From contig OY754979.1 in assembly GCA_963576475.1 (NCBI GenBank), positions 28,474,578-28,538,577 on the forward strand: a stretch of 64,000 bases of DNA, in the 5' to 3' direction. Source of the DNA: Molanna angustata (lineage: Eukaryota; Arthropoda; Insecta; Trichoptera; Molannidae). Each line of letters starts with the position of its first letter. Positions within the stretch are counted from its first letter, which is position 1. The notes beneath the pieces were generated by a model. That model was not told the origin of the DNA. It made no database searches and was given only the letters and a program-made list of their open reading frames with translations. The position numbers and the translations under genes are program-made. Positions 35,760-46,154 of this stretch are shown here, in pieces.

Positions 35760-37122
35760 TTTCATTTCAGCAATGTTTTTTTTATTTAAAAAAAAACAAC
35801 AATTTTTATTGTTGTTTTTTTGTTAAAATTTTTTTTAAAAAAATACAGTAATAGTCTAATATGGTTGGTGGGATCTATTGCTACCTATCTATTTTGTATT
35901 TTTGGATGCTGTAATAAAAAAAATATGCTGGAATTATTAAATATGCACAGTGTAAACTCGGATATATGTGATTGTACATATTTATTTAACGTGTAAAACA
36001 TGACATGTCATGTTATTTGCATGTCGATGATATGTTTTTGCGATGAAACACACCATAGTTAAGGTGGACTATTATGATAATATTATTTTAATGATTCCCG
36101 ATATCCGTATAACAAATATGGTCACCCCAAAGCTGCAAGAAGATACCTTTATTGTTATGTATAATAAATGTACATACTATATAACTAATGGGGATAAGAT
36201 AAGTACATAATGTATAGTGAGTTTGATGATGGTTCAAAGATATTTATATTCTGTCATGTCAGGTTGCATTATATAAAAATATTTTAATTACAATTTCGTT
36301 ATACTTTACCACTAGAACCATCTACACGTTATACATTGTGTATAAGAGAGCGCCCTATACTACTAATACAAAACTTGTAACTTCTCGATGTCTGATATGA
36401 ACATACAACTACACAATGCTATGAAGACTTTTGTTCGGCGAAATATTTCTCGGAAGTAACAGCACTTTTAGTTTCCTGCTGTTTTCTGGTTATAGACTAC
36501 TAGGAACGAGCCCGTCTTCGCCAGGTGCCGCTGCGTGAATATATAGAACAAAACCAAATATTTATTTTACTGTTTTCTTTTTTTTTTAATTCTGTCATTT
36601 ATATATTTAAAATGCAATTCATTAGCATATTCAATATAATATACAATCAAAAGACTTTAGGCAAAAAAATACGCAATAAAAAATCTGTCAATATTTGATA
36701 TGTCTATTTTATTTTCTTTGATATTATATTTTTTGAATAATATTATGTATTTTTATCTCGTTGTTTGAAGACCAATAGGGCCTTTAATATGACTACAGAC
36801 GGAGCCCAGCTCTACTAATCTTATTTTTAATACTTTCATGTTTAAATATATTTTTTTTATTTCATTTACTGTTAATTTGAGTTTAAATGTTTGTTTTATT
36901 GTCTTTGCTTGCTTGCTTTGCATATGTTTGTTGTTTTGATTGTTTTATTATGTACCTAGGTAGGTTTTTTTCTTTTTTTACTGAGTTTATTATTGTTTTC
37001 GTTATCATTGAAAAAATAATAATTAAGATTTTATTCCAGTCTGTTGCTCAATATGTTTTGTTTTTTAACGTATGAGTGTAAAAATCAATTTAGGAGTGCC
37101 ATAAGTGATTAAATAAATAAAT
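35760..37122. other. AT-rich; possible LINE 3' UTR near right end
   Basis: No coding sequence is recognised. A short inverted repeat around ACAACAATTTTTATTGTTGT lies at 35805-35820. The part 36760-37122 (TAGGGCCTTTAATATGACTA, then a T-rich tract and ATTAAATAAATAAATGAAAC) looks like a LINE 3' UTR with tail. The open frame at 36887-37075 inside it is not a protein. Confidence 0.35.
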
Positions 37123-37639
37123 GAAACACACAAAACGGGGCATATTTATATGTAAAAAAAAAACATTTTTGAGTTATTCGTTCAGTTCTAAATACCTATA
37201 AAAATGTTATTATAAATATTTTCGTAAATAAATATGGGGCAGAATATTATTTATTACGAATTCCTCACGATTAACCACGATTGAGTTATTTGATACGATT
37301 GGTTTCGAAGCGACAGCTTCTTTCTCAGGACGTATAAAATTTACGTATTATAGTAGTGTATAGCAGAACGGTATTGGAGGAGGAAGGATTGAAAATTTCT
37401 GACAAGGGAGGATACAATTTAACTAACTGAAACATATTGATAAATGGACTTTATAGTTACTAAAATTGAATTGATTCGTTATAATTAAAACAAAGTGATT
37501 TCTTTTTTTGTAGTAGGTTTTGGAAACCTCTTGTTCCACCCGCAAGCTCTTCTGTGACACCGAGCTTGAGCTCATCGAGTGATTTTTAGATAATACATAA
37601 AAACCATACAAGAATTATGACAATTATTGGCCGTTTTTA

Positions 37640-37910
37640 TGGACACAATGACGTTGTCCAGAAGATTGCCAACCAGAAGTGCAGTTGGTCAGTGCATGTC
37701 GCCCAAACCACAGACTCCAGATGTACAAGAAAAGTGCTGGAACGGCGACCTAGAACGGGTAGAAAAAGTGTCGGAAGACCTCAAACAAGGTGGTTCTACG
37801 GTGTAATTAGAGTGGCTGGATGCGATCTGCCCAAGATAGAGAGTTATGGAAGTCTCAGGTAGGCCTATGTACTGGACAAAATAGGTCTGACGATGATGAT
37901 GGACTCAATA
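37640..37910 (+). pseudogene. LINE C-terminal fragment with GRPxTRW end
   Basis: The frame from about 37640 reads GHNDVVQKIANQKCSWSVHV, TRKVLERRPRTGRKSVGRP and QTRW. A TAG stop in SLR-stop-AYVLDKIGLTMMMD then interrupts what is normally a continuous end. The pattern (KWxWAGHxAR, KVLxWRPRTGRRSVGRPPTRW) is the extreme C-terminus of a non-LTR retrotransposon. Critical residues have drifted (SWSVHV for WAGH), so it is old. Confidence 0.8.
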
Positions 37911-37914
37911 GACG

Positions 37915-39084
37915 CAAATTGAAACACTTGGATGAAAAATGAACCTGTCTCTGAAACAGGTGGATGTCTGTAATATGACAATGTTGAGGCATGTAATTTA
38001 CAAAAGATGCGACTCAATATTATGTCCCCTATCCCTCAATTTTTTTTTTAATTAATAAAAGGTGTCACAATAATTTAAAATTCACCTGGTAAATTTAAAT
38101 TGTTTTCATTACGTGACAATTTACTGTGCGTACAATATTAAGTCACGGTTGCATGAGTCGTCGCATAGTCGCATTAACAGTGCGCACATGCATATGCGCA
38201 TTATTGGAGGAAATTAATCATTTACACTTAAGTGTTTCTGACACGAGGCTAAATTCCTTTTCATATTTTAAGTCATTTTACATGAGATGAAGAAAATACA
38301 TGATTTTTGACATGTAATCATATTTTTTTCAGGAAGGTAATGTAACGATTATTAGTTATATGTAAAATGTACATATTCATAACCTGAAAAACTCTTGTTA
38401 TTATTTATTTAATTTTTGGTCGATCAAGTGTACAGAGGCAATCTCTTCCAGCCAGTTTTGTTCGCAGAAATAAAGCATTTCCAGTTTCTGTACTCTAAAT
38501 GAATTGTATGCGAAAAATACAATGTTTATATTGTATGTTGCCGGTGATAAATGTTTGACATAATAATTATTTATTTGGTAGAATTAAATTATCTATAAAT
38601 TAAAAGGACAAAACAATTTGTTTGATTCTACCTGCATTTATTCTACAGTTTCAATATATCGTACTTTGACGAAAACATTATAATTTAATCCATTTTGCCA
38701 TGTCCTACTTATATCGGATTTTTAAAATTTCCTTTCACAGTCTTAAAAAAATCCGGTGTCAGCTCAGCTTTATTCTACACACAACAATAGGTACCTACAT
38801 ATATAATTATGAAACACAAACTCTCGTCTGCTTTACAGGTGTATTCAATCGTTAAACAGTGGCCCAAAACTTATGTCAATAATTATAATTGTCGGGCAGA
38901 TGAGAAATTATAATTACAAGACGTTGTAATTACATATTTATGTAACATGCAAATTTTTATATGTATTGATTATAGACTGAATAAATATGATATCAATAAT
39001 ACAACAAATTACTTGAGCCTAAATTAATACGGAACTAGTTATCTTCGAGAATGGCTACCAGAATTCATTGGATGTAGATATATT
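37915..39084. other. AT-rich sequence, no gene recognised
   Basis: Only a short dispersed motif (GAGGCAATCTCTTCCAGCCA, 38435-38456) was recognised. Confidence 0.4.
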
Positions 39085-39175
39085 TAGATGGGCGGTCGCG
39101 AGTTCGAATCCTGCCACGACCGACTTCGTACACCTATAGCATAGTCATATTTGTTTAATTTAGGGAATATATGAG
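39085..39175 (+). repeat. SINE-like tRNA B-box fragment
   Basis: GGTCGCGAGTTCGAATCCTG is a B-box-like sequence. It is followed by TTTAATTTAGGGAATATATG, which resembles the block after the B-box at 31066-31215. It is truncated on the A-box side. Confidence 0.45.
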
Positions 39176-39220
39176 AGAGAGAGGGAGAGAGAGGGAGAGA
39201 GAGAGAGAGAGGTAGAGAGG
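39170..39220. repeat. (GA)n-rich microsatellite
   Basis: AGAGAGAGAGGGAGAGAGAG-type tract. Confidence 0.9.
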
Positions 39221-39224
39221 ACAA

Positions 39225-40065
39225 TGCATTTTTAACTATGCACTTTTCTTTACACCACAAATGAGTATTCACCCGTCCTGATGACAAAGCGGCCGCTTTG
39301 AAACAAGTAGTATCGATCATCTCATTTGTGGTTTAATATATAAAATGATGAAATAAAAATATAGATAAAACTAGTTACTATACTAATACTAGAACCTTTT
39401 CAAAATTAATTATAATTTAAAATAATGAATCGTTTTTAAATGATAGAACTTTTCAAATATAAGTCCATCTTTGCTTCGTTACGTTAATATGTATGCCAAT
39501 TTAATAATGATATTGTATCAAAAAGTAGTGCGATTAATGTGTGATCACTCGCCCACCCAAATTGTCACCGAATTTTCCCACAGTTACCTACCGCGGTATT
39601 TGATACAGGTCACACCACATACATCATAAGAGATGGAAGATTGGGTGTGATTACAGATTTATAAGGTCTCGAATAAAACATGACAGATTCGTAAATTGTA
39701 TTTTCATAATTAGGTTCGTATATCGAAAAAGATAAATGTGTTGTTGTGTGGGGAAACTGGTTAAAAGACGAACAAATTCTAATCTGGCAAACAAATTCTA
39801 ATCTGGCAAACAAACTCTGGCGATTTCCGCCACCACACATTGGAGTGGCAAAATCTGTGTTCCGGACTCGTTAAGTAAGTATTCTAATCTAGGTTCAGAT
39901 ATAAAATCATGGATTTTCTAGTGGGATGGGCAAAGAAAAACGAGCTCCTCACAGCGTAATCCTTATAAACACTTAGCTTTATTAACATCCATGCATCGTT
40001 TTACGTATGATTGTCATTATAATTCACACGGCCACGCTGCCCTAAGTCTTTTTTGATAATTTTTC
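39225..40065. other. Intergenic, no gene recognised
   Basis: A small direct duplication of ACAAATTCTAATCTGGCAA is at 39772-39810. No coding or RNA gene was identified. Confidence 0.4.
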
Positions 40066-40546
40066 AACATGTCAATAGAGACGAACTTGGAATATTAGAG
40101 AAGAACCAGGACGCCAGGTACCTACAGTATCGCTTTATGTGCTTGCGCAACGTTCACCAATTATGCCTTCTTATTGAGTTCCCTTATCAATGTAATTTTT
40201 GAAAGTTACAGAGCGCAGTTCAGGGGTGACATTTGTGCGAGACACCGTCACCTCTTGTAGAAGGACTGTTGCTTTCATTGTTTACAAAAAAATAACTTCA
40301 CAATAGTTGGCGTTACAAAAAAAACTTCATAGATGGCGATAATAAAAACAGCTTATTTTCAAACTTTCTGTTTCTCATTATTAAAATATATAGAACTTAC
40401 AAAATTGCATTCATAAGGGAACTCAATAAAAATGCATAAAGGCGAACGTTTCGCAAAAGCCAGCCGATGACAGATCGTAAGCCCCGTAGGTGCCTTGAGT
40501 TCCTGGTTCTCCTATAATATTCCAACTTCGTCTCTATTGAGATGTT
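40066..40546. mobile_element. Complete long-TIR MITE (family A reference copy)
   Basis: Left terminus AACATGTCAATAGAGACGAA and the reverse complement of the right terminus AACATCTCAATAGAGACGAA begin inverted repeats of about 150 bp. Shared blocks are TTGGAATATTA, GAACCAGGA, CACCAATTATGCC against the matching CGCCTTTATGC, TATTGAGTTCCCTTAT and AATTTT. The centre (GCGCAGTTCAGGGGTGACAT to TAGATGGCGATAATAAAAAC) is shared with other copies. No transposase is present. Exact ends and target duplication are not resolved. Partial copies lie at 682, 18902, 22796, 34981 and 61329. Confidence 0.85.
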
Positions 40547-40913
40547 TAAAATTTTATTTTGTCAAAAAGCAAAATGTTGTATATCGACGAGCATATTATG
40601 ATACATATAAATTTACCGTATATTGAACATGGTCGAAATGAATGTCGTAAATCGAGATCCTTTTGCAATTATTTTCCACAAAATGAAGTCACAAAATGAA
40701 TATGTTGGTCTCCCGCTTCCTTATATGGTTTGTATCAGAACCTGCAGTACCTACCTACCATGTTGGTTGGAATAACTTGCTACTTGGAATACACTACACC
40801 ACAATGGATCTCAAAATGTTTTCGTCAGATCGGAACTCAGATAGAGATTCAAGCGACAGACCTGATGGTTCTCTTTATTAGTACATACTCATTACAGTGG
40901 ACTCAGCCCCCCT

Positions 40914-41052
40914 AGACAACGTGTCATTTAGCTCAAGAAAATATAACTCAATGTATGGAAGTGACAGTTGTCACGTGACTAGCAACTATCATTTCCACAC
41001 ATTGAGTTATCTTTTCATGTTTCTTTTATTGACTCGTTGTTTAGGGGGGCTG
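40914..41052. mobile_element. 139-bp fold-back MITE, CAGCCCCCC termini
   Basis: Left CAGCCCCCCTAGACAACG and right CGTTGTTTAGGGGGGCTG are inverted repeats. The arms continue through ATAACTCAATGTATGGAA and the inverse TTCCACACATTGAGTTAT, so nearly the whole element folds on itself around GTCACGTGAC. The CAG start suggests hAT. Flanks AGTGGACT and ATTCGATT agree at only five of eight positions, a possibly decayed duplication. Confidence 0.8.
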
Positions 41053-41399
41053 ATTCGATTTTTTTTATTTTCATATCAAAAACAAATCGATACAATACTT
41101 TTTAAAAAATGTTATTGTGGAATTTGTTAACTCATTAGGCGAAAGCCTTTTCTGAAGCAAAACTAACGATAAATTAACAAGTAATTAGAAAAAAAGGATT
41201 TTATTTTCAAATTTATTTTCACGTTGAAATATTTACTATTTTAAAATGTAATTTAAAAAATATATGTTTATTTATTTATTGAGACATTCGAGGTTTAAAG
41301 CCCTTTACAAAACAAAATATTAGATGACACAGCATAAACTTAACCAAAAAAACACAATTTAACATTGTTCTGTTATGAATTTAAAACTACTGCGCCTGA

Positions 41400-41548
41400 T
41401 ATTACGTGTTTGACATTGGCAACAATCTATGGATTGGCGTGAAATATTTTTTATTTAATTTAATGTATTTGTTCTCCATATGAATTTCAACTATGCCAAA
41501 TATCATACTTCTTCGTGGGCGCAGTTTGCTCAAAAAGGGATCCGAAGT
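41400..41548 (+). repeat. Family D repeat (short copy)
   Basis: GTTTGACATTGGCAACAATC, GGCGTGAAATATTTTTTAT and ACTATGCCAAATATCATACT, GGGCGCAGTTTGCTCAAAAA match 56697-57290 and, inverted, 42585-43210. Confidence 0.7.
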
Positions 41549-41648
41549 TATCGAAACTAGTAGGACAATAAATATTTATATGTTTTTAACCATTAACCTA
41601 TTTTTTAACCTATTAATTATTAAATATTGAAGGAATACTGTCCTAATT

Positions 41649-42180
41649 TATGATCGATTCTTATTTATTTATTTATTTATTTAGAGGACAACATACAGCG
41701 TATAATAAATTATATAAAATAAAGATGATTTGAGTAATATTAAAGCCAATTACAGATTGTCACTGGAGTTATTGTATTAGTATATTAAGATAAGTTAGGA
41801 ATAGGTAGTTACATAATATTATGGTGATATATTGTATGAATGATGTGTGAAATTGTATTTATAAATGTTTGAGTTTGATTATGAGAATGAAATTTTAATT
41901 CTGATATATTTTTTAAATGTGGGGGCGCTTAGTAAGAATATGTTGATCTCTTGGAAATGCCTATTGTATGTATTACAGATTTTGTAGATTGTTGCATGTT
42001 GAGCACAGTTGTTGGTGCGCCGAGTGGTTAGGTGGAAAAGAGGAGTGTCTCTAGTTCCACGGGATGTTGAAAGATATATAATTTAAAAGAGCAGGAGAAT
42101 CAATTTTACTATTAAGAATATTGTGGAGAAGCATCTTATCAGATACTATGCGTGCATTTGAATGCATGATGGAGCTTTTA
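41649..42180 (-). pseudogene. CR1/jockey-like LINE C-terminal relic with (TAAA)n tail
   Basis: The minus frame from 42173 reads SDKMLLHNILNSKIDSPALL, NYISFNIPW. After a one-base frameshift near 42060 it reads RDTPLFHLTTRRTNNCAQHA, ICNTYN and a stop at 41879. The same arrangement appears in the copy at 53778 (LLHKILNNAIDSPVLVNLVG, SRTNIRKNS). A UTR follows and ends in a TAAATAAATAAATAA tail near 41655. The layout is that of a 5'-truncated, frameshifted LINE. Confidence 0.85.
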
Positions 42181-42584
42181 TTTTGCAATCAAAAATAATT
42201 GTGATCTCGACGCTCGAATTGAGATGCTGTGGTATAAAATAATAGATTGTTGCCGAGTGAGCTTCATTGTGTCAAGGGTCCAGCGACCCGCGTGGCCTAC
42301 ATAGTCTCGGGTTTGTTTCCTGGTACAGGATTATCATTATGAACCACCCTTTTTACACATTCAATGCACGTCGCCGCTAAAGAACTACACTCACTTTTGC
42401 AATAGGGCCAAAGGTTAGTTTTTTTGAGTGGAACATAAACACAACCCGCTAAGTATTTTGTTGTTAATTATATCAAATAAATGTGTTACGGAATTTTCAA
42501 CAATTGATGAGCCAAAACTAATTTAAGTTTAAGATAAACAGGGTTGACAAAAGAAAAAAAAATATACAATATTATTTATACGTA

Positions 42585-43210
42585 GGTACGTGAAGCGAAA
42601 ACTACAGACCCCTTTTCAAACAAAATGCGCGCACGGAGGAAAATACATTAAGGGGCCATATAAACCTAAACACCCCAATTTCAAATCAAATTCCTCAAAT
42701 ATGTTAAACAGTTTGTTTCTATGTAGAAAAAAATACCATAAGTGTTTTCAACATTTCTCTAGTGAATGTCCGTCACACAATTTTAAAATTCAGCCTAAAT
42801 TCCCCTAATTTTTTTTTTTGTAAATATCCTTTTATGCAGCATTTTTTTTAAATTACTCCATAACTATGTGTCGTAGAGAAATGAATCTTTTATAAGCTTT
42901 AAGAGTGCATAAAATCAAAATGAATGACCGATAAACTTTTTTCATTTCAAGTCTGGTTTGTTCATAAAATGCAAAAAAATCACCAAATTTTGGGTTTCAG
43001 ATAATTTAAATCACGTATAAACCTTTTTTACGCACGCGATAGATTCCCTTACTAACACGTAACTTCATAGTGCATTAGGCGGTTTTAATATATCATGTTT
43101 TCAGTCACTAGATTTAGCGTTATTTGTCCTCTTAAATTAAATAAATAAATATTCCACGTCAAACCATACATTGTTTACTTTCATACTGCCAATGTCAAAC
43201 GCAGATGTTT
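42585..43210 (-). repeat. Family D repeat (long copy, reverse)
   Basis: In reverse it holds CATTGGCAGTATGAAAGTAA, CAATGTATGGTTTGACGTGG, CTCCGTGCGCGCATTTTGTT, GAAAAGGGGTCTGTAG and CGCTTCACGTA, in the same order as the copy at 56697-57290. The basic open frame at 42590-42808 lies inside the repeat and has no motif, so it is not called as a gene. Confidence 0.75.
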
Positions 43211-43214
43211 TAAA

Positions 43215-43589
43215 TTTAAATACAGAACATGTCAAAGAAAAATACGTTCCTAAACTTATCAATATGTGAAAAGAAAACTTTGTACCGCTTGATGAATACA
43301 AGATATTTTTTTATCATTGATCATGTCCAATAACTTTTCAAACTTAAATAAATATGAATACAGCTCAGCAGTATTTTGAAATGATTCATTTCAGCACATT
43401 ATAACTGGGAATACCCAAATTTTAGAGAAGAAGTTTGATCTTTTATGATTTTACCGAGACTTGAACCATGGGTATTCAAAACAACAATTATGAAATATTA
43501 ACAAAATAAAAAGTATAGTCGAATAAATTATATAGGTACCTCAGATGAAGAAAATGTTAATAAGTATTATTTAAAATAAAATCACTTAC
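43215..43589 (-). other. Intron side downstream of the coding exon
   Basis: AT-rich sequence following the splice donor of the minus-strand exon. It is presumed intronic; no further exon was recognised to the left within the window. Confidence 0.4.
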
Positions 43590-43590
43590 A
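43583..43590 (-). other. Splice donor of the coding exon
   Basis: The minus strand reads GAT then GTAAGTG, with the junction between 43590 and 43589. It fits the donor consensus at all intron positions through +5. The reading frame beyond runs into a stop after eight non-conserved codons, as expected for intron. Confidence 0.85.
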
Positions 43591-44435
43591 TCGTCGTCGT
43601 CACCAGGATTCTGCACCCGTTCTTCCAGGATAACGAAGTTGACCTCATCAGTCTGGGAACCATCCTGAGAACCGTTGGTGACTATGTCCTTCTCCGTTGC
43701 GTCTGAATTGTGCGACATGTCCAATTCGGTCGTTGAGTTATCCATGTCAGAATGTTTAGTCCCAAAGTTCGTCATGTTTGTGTCGTCGTGGATGCTGTTC
43801 AATTCTTCCCTCCTCGCCTCCATCTCCTCCTGTTGGAGTTCTATTTCTTCTTGACTCATTTCGAGATCACTCTGTCTGATGTCCATTTCGTTTTCTCTGA
43901 TGTCTAGTTCATCGCTACGGTTGCTAGAGTCATGGTTGGAGTCGACTATCAGACGAAGACTTAGATTGTTGTTGTCGATGCCGTGTCTCAGATCTAACGA
44001 ATTTCTCTGGCTGTTTTTCAACATCTCCAAGTTGCTTCTCAGCAGGTTGAAGCTGCTCTGTCTCAGGTCCAACGAATCGACGTTGCCCAAGCTCTGCTGT
44101 GTCTTCAGTAGTTCCAGATTCTTCTGGAGCAGGTTCTGTCTGAGGTCTAGCGAGTCGCTTAAGTTCAACGTCTCGTTCTGCTCGCTCTTCAAGAGTTCCA
44201 GTTGCGCTTGGGTTTTCAGAATGTCGAGATGTACTTGAGTCGTTTTGAGCAGGTCTGCGTGTATGTCTATTCCGTTTTGGGCATGCAGCAGTTTTCTTCT
44301 TTTTGCCAAGGGTGTTGAAGTATTGTGGTTCAGCATATCGGCCACAACCAGTTGTTCCGAGGCCAGGGAATCCGGTGAACTTGGAATGTCGTTCATGGTT
44401 GATTTCGATTTGGATTGTGCACTCAGGGGAGACAT
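43590..44435 (-). CDS. Coding exon of an unrecognised acidic, repeat-bearing host protein (partial gene)
   Basis: This is the one convincing host coding exon. I do not recognise the family. From ATG at 44433-44435 the frame gives 282 codons up to GAT at 43590, directly before GTAAGTG, a strong splice donor, so the protein continues in another exon. Codon third positions are GC-rich against an AT-rich background. A likely nuclear-localisation patch (AKRRK) lies at residues 44-48. Two repeat types interleave: LDLRQ-like pentamers at 96-100, 122-126, 147-151 (LDLRH), 177-181 (LDIRE) and 184-188 (MDIRQ), and LLKTQ-like words near 62, 72, 81, 109 and 138. Residues 189-212 (LEMSQEEIELQQEEMEARRE) are strongly coiled-coil-like. 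The C-terminal part is Ser/Asp/Asn-rich and acidic, ending in GDDDD. A TGA sits in frame at 44448-44450, so ATG 44435 may be the true start; Met17 at -AKSTMNDIP- is an alternative. Alternatively TCTCCCCTGAG at 44432-44422 is a splice acceptor and the exon is internal. A nuclear role is only inferred. Confidence 0.8.
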
Positions 44436-44439
44436 AAAA

Positions 44440-45690
44440 ATGTTTTTTCATTTAAGATCTTAATGATTCACACCTCGCAGTGTATATTATTGTATTTTTT
44501 TATTAATATAAAATGCAACTAAACAGCTATTTCATTGTAAATACAGAAATGACTATTAATATTTAACTGGAAGCCATACGTTTCATTTGCTTTTTTTATA
44601 AATAATAACGCTTAGTAATAAACATATTTAATCAATTGATATATATTATGAAAATTTACTTTTCGTTAATATTGAAAATGAGGATCAATTAAAAATTAAA
44701 CAATAGTAGTGTTATTATTATAAATGAAATAATGTTTAATCGAAAGTGCATATTTCTTGACAAAAAAATGTTATACATCAATTATCATCCATTTTGTAAA
44801 GATGATTTTTTTTCTTATTTATAGTGCAGGCATACTAATATACTTAATATAATTCTGCAAATAATGAGAATAAAATTTGTGGAACAATTAACCTGCTTTG
44901 ATTTTTTACTTATATCAATCTTCTAATAATTAGAATTATATCGCCCTAATCTTGAATCAAACGGGTTTCTACCAATGATTTTTTTTCCCGCGTACCTCAG
45001 TAATCATATGTATGTGGCTCGAAGAAAAAACGGTTCAATTCATATATCATAATAATAATACCAGCTAAAGACAATATAGTTTATTCGATTTTCGAAAATG
45101 CAATTGCTTTAGTGAAGACGAATAACACGTTATATTATAAGGGACACGATATCCCATGTAATAGAATAATGAATTACCAACAAGACATCTATTGTCGGTA
45201 TTCAAAGAATGGTTAAATATTATTTTATCGATAATTAACTGTAGTTTACCGTACGGACCATAGATGGCACTAATGTGGTGTTTTAATACTAATTATTATA
45301 TTATTGTAATCATCATAAAAAGGCATTGAATTCCTATTTTATAACTATCTATTAATTTTCTAATGTTCGATGAGGTAGGATGAGGTAGGATCATGAATAT
45401 GTATATATTTTATGTATTTAAAGTTTTCTTGCAATTAATAATGTGTATTATTAGGTAGGTACTAAATATTATAATTTAATTAATGTATCCTATAGAGTTT
45501 GAATTACACAAGGAAAGCATTACTGTGTTGAATTAGTCATACAATTATAATCTCTACGCTATGTACTGTACATCCGTTTAATATCTGAAAACAGGTGTCA
45601 TTTTAAAGTCTGTAAGTCAATCTAATATATGAGGTGAAATCTGGTGAAATAATAAGTTTTAGTGAGAAATAATTACAATGGTACTAAAAC
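44440..45690. other. AT-rich, probably intron or 5' flank of the minus-strand gene
   Basis: No repeat family or coding sequence recognised. Two tandem GATGAGGTAG words occur at 45368-45390. Confidence 0.4.
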
Positions 45691-45699
45691 GTGAGTAAG

Positions 45700-46152
45700 G
45701 TCCGTGGCATATCCTGAATCATCTCTGTATTTAAATCTTTACATACATACAATTCTTCTGTACGTGAGTATGTCACTGAACTCCTAAACGGCTGAACCGA
45801 TTTAGAATTTTTTTGAGTGTGTTTGTGTGGGTCCCTGAATGGTTTAGATTCACAAATCCTATTGTAAATTGTTACAGTGGAAAAATAAATATAAAAAAAC
45901 ACGTAAGAGATGTATGCCTGTTTATAACTTTTCAAATAACGTAAAAATAAAAAAAATGTATGCTTGGTGTACAAAACAGTATAATTATTGAGATTTGCAA
46001 TAAAATGCGAACCAGGAGATTCATTAATATCTTAATGCATACTTCTTCGGTACGTGTGCATGTCACTGAACTCCTAAACGAATGGTCCGGTTTGATGAAA
46101 TAACAGACAAGCCAACGTTTGGGCAGAACAACGTCTATCGGGTCTGCTAGTA
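45700..46152 (+). mobile_element. Helitron-like remnant with CTAG 3' end
   Basis: Two related blocks, TGTCACTGAACTCCTAAACG followed by GCTGAACCGATT (45772-45803) and by AATGGTCCGGTTTGATGAAA (46061-46100), precede CAGAACAACGTCTATCGGGT and a terminal CTGCTAG then TATTTT. This resembles the right end of insect Helitron-like elements, which end in CTRR and carry an ACCGATTTTGATGAAAT block. No Rep/helicase is present. The 5' TC end was not located. Assignment rests on recalled family patterns. Confidence 0.6.
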
Positions 46153-46154
46153 TT

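Noticed and set aside
39084..39320. 78-codon minus frame with Ser/Leu/Pro repeats
   Set aside because: Produced by the GA microsatellite and a SINE-like fragment.
42590..42808. Basic 72-codon frame resembling a small cysteine-containing protein
   Set aside because: It lies within family D, whose other copies do not keep the frame.
43879..44463. Plus-strand open frames and a second minus-strand frame over the coding exon
   Set aside because: They are frame shadows of the GC-rich exon; only the frame ending at the GTAAGTG donor keeps the repeat structure.
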